Shown here piece by piece: positions 1 to 7,492 of a stretch of DNA of 8,624 nucleotides. The first letter of the stretch is position 1. Every line of letters starts with the position of its first letter. The notes under the pieces were generated by a model. The model made no database searches. It was not told the origin of the DNA and worked only from the letters and a program-made list of their open reading frames with translations. Source of the stretch: Prevotella sp. UBA6447 (lineage in GTDB: Bacteria > Bacteroidota > Bacteroidia > Bacteroidales > Bacteroidaceae); NCBI GenBank assembly GCA_002437115.1, contig DJOD01000008.1, forward strand, positions 4,002-12,625. The letters run 5' to 3'. The position numbers and the translations under genes were made by a program.

Positions 1-50
1 GGGAGCCAGCCCTTCGTGTGTCAACGCGTCATGCAACGAGGAACAGTCGC

Positions 51-1634
51 CTACTTGTCGTAAGCGTGCTTCGGGTAATCGACGGTATAGTGCAACCCAC
101 GGCTCTCCTTGCGCTCAATAGCCATGCGCGTGATGAGGTATCCTGTGTTGATCATGTTGCGGAGTTCACAGAGATCACGCGAAATCTTCACACGCTTGAA
201 GAGGGCCTCCGTCTCCTCATAAAGCAAATCAAGACGATCCCAGGCACGTTTCAGGCGAAGGTCCGAACGGACGATGCCCACATAGTTGCTCATGATTTCA
301 CCCACCTCCTTGTTGGCCTGCGTGATAAGCACATGTTCCTCGTTGGTGAGCGTGCCCTCATCGTTCCAGTCGGGCACCTTGTCGTTAAAGTCATACTCCT
401 CGACATGCGCCAGCGAATGTTTGGCCGCCATGTCAGCATAGACCACCGCCTCGATGAGCGAGTTGCTGGCCAGTCGGTTGCCTCCGTGCAACCCTGTGCA
501 AGAGCACTCGCCCAAGGCATAAAGGCGCTCAATGCTCGAACAGCCGTTGAGGTCAACCTTGATGCCTCCACACATATAGTGGGCGGCAGGGCGGACGGGA
601 ATCATTTCCTTGGTGATGTCGATGCCTATGGACAAGCACTTCTTGTAGATGTTTGGGAAGTGGTGCTTCGTTTGCTCCGAATCCTTGTGGGTGACATCCA
701 GGTACACATGATCCACGCCATTCTTCTTCATCTCACTGTCAATGGCGCGAGCCACAATATCGCGGGGCGCGAGCGAGCCGCGCTCGTCATATTGCTTCAT
801 GAAGGGTGTTCCGTCGGCCAATTTCAAGATGCCCCCGTATCCACGCATGGCCTCGGTAATGAGGTAAGCGGGATGGGTCTCGCCAGGATGGTAGAGCGAT
901 GTGGGATGAAACTGCACAAATTCCATATCTTTCACGGTGCCCTTGGCGCGATAAACCATGGCCTCGCCGTCACCTGTGGCCACCACTGGGTTGGTAGTGG
1001 TCTGGTAGACAGCACCGCACCCGCCAGTACACATCACCGTGACCTTGCTCAAGTAGGTGTCAACCTTGTTCTCGTCGTTGAGCACATAGGCTCCATAACA
1101 ATAGATATAAGGCGTGCGGCGCGTAACGCGTGCGCCCAGGTGATGCTGCGTGATGATTTCCACAGCAAAGTGGTTTTCCTTGACATCGATGTCGGGATTG
1201 GCACGCACAGCGGCCATCAGCGCGCGCTGTATCTCAGCGCCTGTGTCGTCGGCATGGTGCAAAATGCGAAACTCGGAGTGGCCACCCTCACGATGAAGGT
1301 CATACTGGCCATTCGCCTGTTTGTCAAACTGTGTTCCCCACTCCACCAACTGGCGTATTTGCTCGGGTGCCTTGGTCACCACTTGGCGCACGGCCGCGGG
1401 GTCGCTGATGAAGTCACCCGCCACCATGGTGTCGTGGATGTGCTTTTCAAAATCGTCTTTCTCCAGGTTGGTCACCGATGCCACACCACCTTGTGCAAAC
1501 CGCGTGTTGGCCTCATCAAGTGTCGTTTTGCAGATGATGCAAACCTTTCCTTTTTTTGCTTTGGCCACCTTCAAGGCATAGCTCATGCCAGCTATGCCAG
1601 CACCAATGACCAGAAAGTCGTACTTGTAAGTCAT
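51..1634 (-). CDS. nadB: L-aspartate oxidase (NadB)
   Basis: This FAD enzyme oxidises L-aspartate to iminoaspartate, the first step of de novo NAD synthesis, in the cytoplasm; NadA would use the product. The N-terminus carries the dinucleotide-binding GAGIAG (residues 11-16), followed by RFAQGGVA. Residues corresponding to the catalytic set known from E. coli NadB are visible: H243 in QFHPT, R291 in APRDIVAR, H352 in AAHYMCGG and R387 in HGGNRLASNSL. At 527 residues it is close to the E. coli length (540), so it looks complete. I chose the ATG at 1634 because MTYKYDFLVIGAG starts right at the FAD fold. An upstream in-frame TTG (1658) lies inside the likely promoter box. The stop is TAG at 51-53. 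No nadA or nadC is present in the window. A succinate dehydrogenase or fumarate reductase flavoprotein is the main alternative, but the length and the GGNRLASNSL context favour NadB. Confidence 0.95.
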   Translation of the reverse strand: MTYKYDFLVIGAGIAGMSYALKVAKAKKGKVCIICKTTLDEANTRFAQGGVASVTNLEKDDFEKHIHDTMVAGDFISDPAAVRQVVTKAPEQIRQLVEWGTQFDKQANGQYDLHREGGHSEFRILHHADDTGAEIQRALMAAVRANPDIDVKENHFAVEIITQHHLGARVTRRTPYIYCYGAYVLNDENKVDTYLSKVTVMCTGGCGAVYQTTTNPVVATGDGEAMVYRAKGTVKDMEFVQFHPTSLYHPGETHPAYLITEAMRGYGGILKLADGTPFMKQYDERGSLAPRDIVARAIDSEMKKNGVDHVYLDVTHKDSEQTKHHFPNIYKKCLSIGIDITKEMIPVRPAAHYMCGGIKVDLNGCSSIERLYALGECSCTGLHGGNRLASNSLIEAVVYADMAAKHSLAHVEEYDFNDKVPDWNDEGTLTNEEHVLITQANKEVGEIMSNYVGIVRSDLRLKRAWDRLDLLYEETEALFKRVKISRDLCELRNMINTGYLITRMAIERKESRGLHYTVDYPKHAYDK

Positions 1635-1655
1635 AATGAATATGTTATGTCTGTG

Positions 1656-1663
1656 CAAAATTA
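1656..1663 (-). promoter_or_regulatory. nadB promoter, -7 box
   Basis: On the minus strand this reads TAATTTTG, a full match to the Bacteroidota -7 consensus TAnnTTTG. There are 21 nt between the box and the nadB ATG, giving a short AT-rich leader with no clear Shine-Dalgarno motif. I see no good TTTG at the usual -33 spacing. The box is inferred from the motif and its position. Confidence 0.55.
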
Positions 1664-1707
1664 CTAAAAATATATAACACTCCTTCCTCTAACTCTCCGT
1701 TTTTTCG

Positions 1708-1715
1708 TAATTTTG
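1708..1715 (+). promoter_or_regulatory. promoter -7 box for the PH protein-dacB unit
   Basis: TAATTTTG on the plus strand matches TAnnTTTG and is identical to the divergent nadB box 45 bp away. The ATG at 1725 begins 9 nt after the box, so the predicted transcript has a leader of only a few nucleotides. No clear -33 TTTG is visible. Confidence 0.5.
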
Positions 1716-1724
1716 CATCTTGAA

Positions 1725-2132
1725 ATGATGGACAGGACATTTCATCAACACTTTTCTTTGGGCACCTCCTGCGGGATCATTCTTTTCGCGGTGGTTTCCT
1801 TTTGGCTGTTTTGGCAAAAATGGCCTGTGCCTGGCTTGATTACGGCCTTGGCATGCGTGGCACTCATGGAGCGTATGCTACATTCTGAGTACATTTTCCA
1901 CGAAGACCAGCTCATCGTGTACCACGGCCGTTTCGCACGCAAGAAAGTGGTGCCTCTGTCCGACATCGTGGGCTACAAGCCCATCACCGCCACCTTTGGA
2001 CTCACACGCTTTTTGCTCCTCGGGCTACGGGGCGACCGGTTTATTCTGGTGCAACCCGACAACGAGCAGGCGTTTGTGAAACACCTGGCTGAGCGGAAAA
2101 AAAAGATCAAGAGAAAGGATGAAAACATTTAG
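1725..2132 (+). CDS. small membrane protein with bacterial PH-like domain
   Basis: This is a 135-residue protein of unknown specific role. Two hydrophobic segments (about residues 15-30 and 36-50) form a probable membrane hairpin. They are followed by a cytosolic-type domain of about 70 residues starting at SEYIFHEDQLIVYHG. The pattern of a Y-x-hydrophobic strand, L-x-V-x-x-G, then VPLSDIVGYKP, a basic turn and a final P-D-N-x-x-x-F-V-x-x-L helix resembles the bPH_4 (DUF1200-like) family; this is recognition by eye. The C-terminus is strongly basic (ERKKKIKRK). Adjacent ATG codons at 1725 and 1728 are both possible starts. The TTG at 1713 overlaps the promoter box and is unlikely. The 3' end overlaps dacB by 14 bp, so the two genes are probably co-transcribed and translationally coupled, which suggests an envelope-linked role (inference). 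Confidence 0.75.
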   Translation: MMDRTFHQHFSLGTSCGIILFAVVSFWLFWQKWPVPGLITALACVALMERMLHSEYIFHEDQLIVYHGRFARKKVVPLSDIVGYKPITATFGLTRFLLLGLRGDRFILVQPDNEQAFVKHLAERKKKIKRKDENI

Positions 2133-3396
2133 AGTTTACTTATGGATTCTCATAGTGTGGCTGGCCATGCCTGCACAGGCCCAGACCGAAATCACCGATG
2201 AGGACGAATTGACAGAGGATAACGACACCATCGCCGCCGACTCGCTGTGGAGCGACTCACTGAACGTGAAAGGTGACACACTTCCATGGCCTCAAAACGT
2301 GCAGGCGCATATCAGAGAATTGCTGAAGAGCGACATGTTCCGCACCTCGCAACTTGGCATAATGGTCTACGACCTCGACGCCGACTCGACTATCTTCTGT
2401 CACAACGAGCGCCAGCTCATGCGCCCCGCCTCCACCATGAAAGTCATCACAGCCATCACAGCCCTGAACCGCCTGGGCGGCAGCTACCAGTTTAAGACCG
2501 ACCTTTGCTATACAGGCCATGTGGACAGCTGCACGCTCCGAGGCGACATCTACTGCGTGGGCGGCTTCGACCCGCGTTTCAACAGCGATGACCTCAGGGC
2601 ATTTGTGGAGAGCATCCACAAGCTTGGCATCGACACCATACGCGGCAGCATCTATGGCGACAAGTCGATGAAAGACCAAAAACCCTACGGCGAGGGATGG
2701 TGCTGGGACGACGACAACCCCACCCTCTCACCCCTGCTGCTCTCGCGCAAAGACCAGTTCTTGCCCAAATTCTACTCTGAACTGCGCGAGGCGGGTATCT
2801 ACCTGACGGGGTCGTTGGGCGAGAAGCGCAAACCTGAAGAGTCGAACTGCATCGTCAGGCGGTTCCACACCATCGACCAAGTGCTCATGCGCATGCTCAA
2901 GGAGAGTGACAACCTCTATGCCGAATCGATGTTCTACCAGATTGCCGCATCAACGGGCAACCATCCCGCAACAGCCAAGAGCGCACGGTCTGTCATCAAA
3001 CAACTGGTCAACAAGATTGGGCTCGACGGGTCGCGGTACCAGTTTGCCGACGGCTCAGGACTGTCGCTCTACAACTACGTGAGCCCCGAGTTGGAGGTGA
3101 AGTTGCTCCGCTATGCTTACCATGACCAGAACATCTACAACCATCTCTTACCCGCCCTGCCCATAGCTGGCACCGACGGCACGCTCCGCAAGCGCATGAC
3201 GGGAGCTTTCACACGCGGAAACGTGCACGCCAAGACGGGTACCGTGACAGGCATCAGCAGCCTCTGCGGCTACCTGACAGCAGCCAATGGGCATCGCTTG
3301 TGCTTTTCCATCATCAACCAAGGCTTGATGCACAGCAAGAATGGTCGTCGCTTCCAAGACAAGGTGTGCACCATCTTGGCCTCACCATCGCTCTAA
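2119..3396 (+). CDS. dacB: D-alanyl-D-alanine carboxypeptidase/endopeptidase, PBP4 class
   Basis: This is a penicillin-binding protein of the S13 peptidase family. It trims the terminal D-Ala or cuts cross-links in peptidoglycan in the periplasm. A signal peptide covers residues 1-21 (hydrophobic core YLWILIVWLAM, cleavage likely after AQA); there is no lipobox. The three active-site motifs are present and correctly ordered: S105-T-M-K108 (nucleophile and base), S263-D-N265 and K372-T-G374. It has 425 residues against 477 for E. coli DacB, so it is a compact but complete member. A strongly acidic stretch (about residues 23-54) links the signal peptide to the enzyme domain. The mature protein has nine cysteines, an odd count for a periplasmic protein. 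The ATG at 2119 lies within the end of the PH-protein gene and is preceded by the purine-rich GAGAAAGG, although that run abuts the ATG and is too close to act as a standard ribosome binding site. Confidence 0.92.
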   Translation: MKTFRVYLWILIVWLAMPAQAQTEITDEDELTEDNDTIAADSLWSDSLNVKGDTLPWPQNVQAHIRELLKSDMFRTSQLGIMVYDLDADSTIFCHNERQLMRPASTMKVITAITALNRLGGSYQFKTDLCYTGHVDSCTLRGDIYCVGGFDPRFNSDDLRAFVESIHKLGIDTIRGSIYGDKSMKDQKPYGEGWCWDDDNPTLSPLLLSRKDQFLPKFYSELREAGIYLTGSLGEKRKPEESNCIVRRFHTIDQVLMRMLKESDNLYAESMFYQIAASTGNHPATAKSARSVIKQLVNKIGLDGSRYQFADGSGLSLYNYVSPELEVKLLRYAYHDQNIYNHLLPALPIAGTDGTLRKRMTGAFTRGNVHAKTGTVTGISSLCGYLTAANGHRLCFSIINQGLMHSKNGRRFQDKVCTILASPSL

Positions 3397-3413
3397 GCAG
3401 TGTGCTCCAGCAT

Positions 3414-5069
3414 TCAAGGCATTTCCTCGTACTCCAGTCCCGCATCGTCAATGGCCTTTTCATCGCCATTCGGTGCGGGGCTGTCGCGTTTCCGGGCGGA
3501 ACGGTTGAATGTGTCCAATGCGCCCAAGACCCTCAGCCGACACACATAAGCGACAATGACCGTAAGCGACACCAGCATGACGTAGAGCAACACCACCTGT
3601 GCCAACGAGATATTGATGCCCTCCACACTGGCACCCGGCCACGATGCAATGGTGCCCAAAGCCATATTGAGAAAGTCCGCCATTGAAGCCAAAGCGGAGG
3701 CCAGCACCTTCGCAACAACCATGAAAGGCGTGGCCAGCAGGAGGGCTATAGTACCATAAAGGATGACCGTGGCCACCGGAACGACCAGGAAATTGGTTAG
3801 CAGGAAATAGCAAGAGAAACGGCCAAAGTAGTAGGCAACCACGGGTGCCGTGGCTACTTGCGCCGCCAACGACACCGTCACTAACCCCCATACCCAGCGA
3901 AGCAGCTTGGCAGGCGGATTCCACAGATGATAGAGCCAGCGCTGGTAGGCCAAGATGCCAAGCACCGCAAGGAACGACAGTTGAAAGCCTATGTCCCACA
4001 AGGATAGCGGGTTGACAACCAGCATGGCCAAGGCAGCAAAGGCAAGTGCATTGGCCGAAGCCGCGTCTCGGCCAAGCGTCTTGCATCCAGCATACACCGT
4101 CAGCATGGCTGCCGAGCGCACCACACTGGCCGGAAAGCCTACCAACATGACATAGCTCCACAAGGCGCACAGGACCAGTGCATGCCCACCCCACACCATC
4201 CGTCTGCCACCACCGAGGAGGAGCGTAAGGATGGCATAGACAATCCCCAAGTGGAGCCCCGACAAGGCCAGCACATGACTGGCACCGGTGATGGCATACC
4301 GGTCTTTCGTGACTTGGCTCAACGCACTCTTGTCGCCAAGGGTCATGGCGGCAACGACAGCATATTGCTGATCATCGAGGCCAAGAGCACGGTATTGATG
4401 CAGCAAGTGTTGTCGGAAGACCAGGGCTCGCAACCGTGCACGTTGCAAGGTTGAAAGCAGGGAAAAGTCGGGACGAGAAGACTCCCAGTCGCGATAATAG
4501 ATGAAGGTCTGGGCCTGATATCCATGCACCTGCGCCCACCTGGCGTAATCAAAATGGCCCGACTGCCACTGGCTGCGTATGGGCTCAAAGGTCGAGTAGG
4601 CGCGGATGCCACTACCCAAGCGCACCTGTTGCCACCGTGACGAAAGCGTGTCGCGCAGCAGAGATGCCCTGACACGCACAGGACGAGGCAGCGGCCGCCC
4701 ATCCAGACGGGTGACAAGCAAATCCATGCGCAGCGTCTTTCCCCTCACTTGCGGTTCCGACACAACCACTGCGCCATAGCTTACTGCACCTGCCGACAGC
4801 TCCACGTGGAGACGACGGTGAGCCTGTCGCGTCAAGGTGGCACCCAAGAAAAAAACGGTAAACAGAAGCAACACGCTCTGCGACCACGGCCGCACCCCTT
4901 CCCGAAACCATGTGGCGACGACCGTCAAGGCCAGAAAAGCCAACAAAAGCCACCGCCAGCAAGAATCCGAAACACCCTCACCCAAGTTGTCGGCAGCCAC
5001 GATGCCTGCCATCAGCACCACAACCAGGCGCAGGAAAGGATAAAGTTCGAGGTGGTCACGTAGTTTCAT
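3414..5069 (-). CDS. comEC: ComEC/Rec2-family DNA uptake channel protein
   Basis: This is a polytopic inner-membrane protein of the family that moves single-stranded DNA into the cytoplasm during natural transformation. The N-terminus has about three hydrophobic helices (residues 11-27, 37-56 and 64-80), then a soluble region of DUF4131 type up to about residue 190. The competence domain follows (about 230-500), with the family signature ALSGLHLG (H273) and many transmembrane helices such as VILYGTIALLLATPF. The last 45 residues form a charged tail. The C-terminal metallo-beta-lactamase-like domain of Bacillus-type ComEC is absent, so at 551 residues this is the short form. The ATG at 5069 lies 4 nt after a promoter box. 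The next Met (residue 20) lies inside the first helix, so I kept the first. The gene is divergent from the helicase and convergent with dacB. Whether the organism is transformable cannot be told from this window. Confidence 0.9.
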   Translation of the reverse strand: MKLRDHLELYPFLRLVVVLMAGIVAADNLGEGVSDSCWRWLLLAFLALTVVATWFREGVRPWSQSVLLLFTVFFLGATLTRQAHRRLHVELSAGAVSYGAVVVSEPQVRGKTLRMDLLVTRLDGRPLPRPVRVRASLLRDTLSSRWQQVRLGSGIRAYSTFEPIRSQWQSGHFDYARWAQVHGYQAQTFIYYRDWESSRPDFSLLSTLQRARLRALVFRQHLLHQYRALGLDDQQYAVVAAMTLGDKSALSQVTKDRYAITGASHVLALSGLHLGIVYAILTLLLGGGRRMVWGGHALVLCALWSYVMLVGFPASVVRSAAMLTVYAGCKTLGRDAASANALAFAALAMLVVNPLSLWDIGFQLSFLAVLGILAYQRWLYHLWNPPAKLLRWVWGLVTVSLAAQVATAPVVAYYFGRFSCYFLLTNFLVVPVATVILYGTIALLLATPFMVVAKVLASALASMADFLNMALGTIASWPGASVEGINISLAQVVLLYVMLVSLTVIVAYVCRLRVLGALDTFNRSARKRDSPAPNGDEKAIDDAGLEYEEMP

Positions 5070-5073
5070 GATG

Positions 5074-5081
5074 CAAAAATA
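5074..5081 (-). promoter_or_regulatory. comEC promoter, -7 box (predicted leaderless)
   Basis: On the minus strand this reads TATTTTTG, followed by CATC and then the comEC ATG. The box matches TAnnTTTG. Transcription normally starts a few nucleotides after this element, so the predicted 5' end falls at or beside the start codon. No convincing -33 element is seen. Confidence 0.5.
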
Positions 5082-5126
5082 GGAAATAAAATTCGTTGTT
5101 CTTCCTTTTTATATAAATAAAAATCG

Positions 5127-5134
5127 TATTTTTG
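5127..5134 (+). promoter_or_regulatory. helicase promoter, -7 box (predicted leaderless)
   Basis: TATTTTTG matches TAnnTTTG and ends 4 nt before the ATG at 5139. The arrangement mirrors the divergent comEC box 45 bp to the left. A T-run at 5106-5110 is the only T-rich tract upstream, and it is not a good -33 match. Confidence 0.5.
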
Positions 5135-5138
5135 CGAT

Positions 5139-7394
5139 ATGCAACAAAACAACGAGCTACGACTGGCTTGGGACTTTGTGGAACACACAGGAACCAGCAT
5201 CTTCCTCACAGGAAAGGCCGGAACGGGGAAAACCACATTCCTCAGGGCCGTGAAAGAGCATTCTTCCAAACGCATGATCGTGGTGGCACCAACGGGCGTG
5301 GCAGCAGTCAACGCCAATGGGGTGACCATCCACTCATTCTTCCAATTGCCGCTCTCGCCCTATGTTCCGGGAACAGCCATCCGCGACCGCTATGACTTCC
5401 GCAAGGAGAAGCGGCGCATCATCCGCACGCTCGACATGCTGGTCATCGACGAGATCTCCATGGTGCGCAGCGACGTGCTCGACGCCATCGACTTCGTGTT
5501 GCGCCGATACCGCGACCACACCAAGCCTTTTGGCGGCGTGCAACTGCTCATGATTGGCGACCTGCAACAACTCACGCCTGTGGTGAAACCGCAAGACGAG
5601 CAAATACTTGGCTCGTATTACGACACACCTTACTTCTTTGGCTCCAAGGCGTTGCAGCAAATCAGCTATGTCACCATACAGCTGACACATGTTTTCCGCC
5701 AGCAAGACGACACGTTCATCTCCATTCTCAACCACATACGCGACGGCCACCCGACGGCCACCGACATCGCACAGCTCAACACGCGCCACAAGCCGCTTTT
5801 CATCCCCAAGGCCGAGGATGGCTACATCCGTCTTACGACCCACAACCGGTTGGCCGACAGTTACAATGAGAACGCGCTGCTCAAGCTCCCCGGACAGCGG
5901 TTCTCTTTCGAAGCGGAAGTGAGTGGCGAGTTCCCCGAGAATAACTATCCCGTGGAATCGCACCTGGCGCTGAAGATAGGCGCACAGGTGATGTTCGTGA
6001 AAAACGACGCTTCGGGGGCGCACCGTTACTACAACGGACGCATCGGCCACGTGACCAACATTAGTAATGAGGACATCGAGGTGAAGTGCCCAGGCGACGA
6101 CAGCCCCATCAAGGTGGAGCGCGACGCTTGGGAGAACACAAAATATGTCATCAACGACCAGACGAAAACCATCGACTCGCAAGTGCTGGGAACCTTCAAG
6201 CAATATCCGTTGAGGCTGGCATGGGCTATCACCATCCACAAGAGCCAGGGCCTAACTTTCGAACACGCCATCATCGATGCCGCCAAGTCGTTCGCTCCCG
6301 GTCAGGTGTACGTGGCCCTCAGCCGATGCAAGAGCCTCGACGGCTTGGTGCTGGCCTCGCCCATCAGTCCACACAACATCATCAACGACCAACGGGTGAC
6401 CAATTACATCTCTCGCCAACAGCAAGCCACGGAGCAAAGCGTCGAAGCCCTGCCCAATCTCAAGGAGGAGTATTACCGCTTCCAACTGCTCGACATGTTC
6501 AACTTCTCCGGACTGTGGGACACCGAGCAGTTGGTTTACCGGACCATCGTGGAATTCTTCCGCAGCGCATCGCAGCTCACCGCAGCCCACAAGACAACGC
6601 TCAACTTGCTGAAGGCTCATGTCATGGATGTGGCCTACAAATGGGCGGCAATCATCCGTGGCCTGGAGCCAGAGGCACTCCACAAGGACATTTTCCTGGA
6701 GCGTGTGCAGCATAGCGAGTGCTACTTCCTGAAAGAGCTCAAGAGCCTCATCCCCATCCTGCTGGAGCAGACGAAGATGGTGAAAAGCCAAAACAAAAAA
6801 GCACTGGAACTGATGGATGAGCGCTACAAGGAGTGGATGTTGCAATATTTTGCCAAGACCAAACTGCTGGAGGAAATGGCCGATGAGACCTTCACCGTGT
6901 CGGGATACATGCAGACCAAACAGGAGGCCATGCTCGATGCCATGGACCTTGTGGCACCGGGCAACACGCGGCAGCGACGGCAACGCAAGCGCAAGACCGA
7001 CGACTTCCCTGACGGACTGGACAGTGAGGCCAAGGCCAACAAGACCAAAGCAGCCGACAAGCCCAAGCACAAGAAAGGACAGACCTATCAAGACACCTAT
7101 GATCTTTACCGCAAAGGCATGAGCATACAAGACATAGCCACCGCCCGCGGGCTGGCCGTGAGCACCATCACGGGCCACCTGCTCCGCTTCGTGAGGGAAG
7201 GCAAGGTACACCTCGAAGCGCTCATCAGCCCCTCGAAAATCAAGGCCGTGCGCCACGCCATGGCACAGCTCGGCCCTGAGGCTACACGCACCGACATCAA
7301 AAATGCCTGCCGAGCGGACATCACGTGGGAAGACATCAACTTGGTGATTAGCGCCTCTCAGGCTGCTCAAGCTTCTCCACCAAGTAGCGTATAG
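5139..7394 (+). CDS. PIF1-like SF1B helicase with C-terminal helicase HTH domain
   Basis: This is a predicted ATP-dependent 5'-3' DNA helicase acting in genome maintenance. The core (about residues 1-423) shows Walker A GKAGTGKT (25-32), motif Ia APTGVAAVNANGVTIHS (50-66), which is characteristic of PIF1, Walker B DE at 104-105, motif III GDLQQ (140-144), motif IV FRQ with R187, motif V TIHKSQG (365-371) and motif VI VALSRC with R396. Residues 424-607 are charged and mostly helical; I do not recognise them. A basic, Lys/Arg-rich linker (608-647) leads to a helix-turn-helix region (about 648-742, containing MSIQDIATARGLAVSTITGH) that resembles the Helicase_HTH domain found at the C-terminus of some RecQ proteins. 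The start is secure: the next Met (46) lies beyond Walker A. The gene appears monocistronic. The exact substrate is unknown, and a RecD2-like role is an alternative. Confidence 0.88.
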   Translation: MQQNNELRLAWDFVEHTGTSIFLTGKAGTGKTTFLRAVKEHSSKRMIVVAPTGVAAVNANGVTIHSFFQLPLSPYVPGTAIRDRYDFRKEKRRIIRTLDMLVIDEISMVRSDVLDAIDFVLRRYRDHTKPFGGVQLLMIGDLQQLTPVVKPQDEQILGSYYDTPYFFGSKALQQISYVTIQLTHVFRQQDDTFISILNHIRDGHPTATDIAQLNTRHKPLFIPKAEDGYIRLTTHNRLADSYNENALLKLPGQRFSFEAEVSGEFPENNYPVESHLALKIGAQVMFVKNDASGAHRYYNGRIGHVTNISNEDIEVKCPGDDSPIKVERDAWENTKYVINDQTKTIDSQVLGTFKQYPLRLAWAITIHKSQGLTFEHAIIDAAKSFAPGQVYVALSRCKSLDGLVLASPISPHNIINDQRVTNYISRQQQATEQSVEALPNLKEEYYRFQLLDMFNFSGLWDTEQLVYRTIVEFFRSASQLTAAHKTTLNLLKAHVMDVAYKWAAIIRGLEPEALHKDIFLERVQHSECYFLKELKSLIPILLEQTKMVKSQNKKALELMDERYKEWMLQYFAKTKLLEEMADETFTVSGYMQTKQEAMLDAMDLVAPGNTRQRRQRKRKTDDFPDGLDSEAKANKTKAADKPKHKKGQTYQDTYDLYRKGMSIQDIATARGLAVSTITGHLLRFVREGKVHLEALISPSKIKAVRHAMAQLGPEATRTDIKNACRADITWEDINLVISASQAAQASPPSSV

Positions 7395-7406
7395 ACATCC
7401 GTGATG

Positions 7407-7447
7407 AAAAAACAGGGCAGGATTACTTGATTGAAACTCAGCCCTGT
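7407..7447 (-). terminator. rho-independent terminator of the peroxidase-doxX unit
   Basis: ACAGGGC (7412-7418) and GCCCTGT (7441-7447) form a perfect 7-bp stem around a 22-nt loop. Read on the minus strand, the stem is followed by a run of T (complement of the A-run 7407-7411). It lies 46 bp after the doxX stop, so it fits termination of the leftward unit. The loop is longer than usual. On the plus strand the hairpin could also help stop helicase transcription, but no T-run follows there. Confidence 0.65.
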
Positions 7448-7492
7448 CTACCAATGGCGGTCATCTCCACATGATATCCTTGATGGTATTAT

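Noticed and set aside
1..50. Possible gene start downstream of nadB at the left edge
   Set aside because: On the minus strand the only ATG opens a three-codon frame, and I see no hairpin or recognisable coding sequence.
18..1667. A 549-codon open frame on the plus strand across all of nadB
   Set aside because: It is codon-aligned with nadB on the opposite strand and stays open because nadB avoids TTA, CTA and TCA codons. The translation has no recognisable domain, whereas nadB is complete with its catalytic residues.
5123..5138. ATCG and CGAT arms flanking the helicase -7 box, as a possible operator
   Set aside because: The arms are only 4 bp and cannot be extended; this is expected by chance in such a spacer.
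5334..7454. Two long minus-strand open frames (301 and 400 codons) opposite the helicase
   Set aside because: They share one frame that is codon-aligned with the helicase and have the same cause: few TTA, CTA and TCA codons in the sense gene. No family resemblance is visible.
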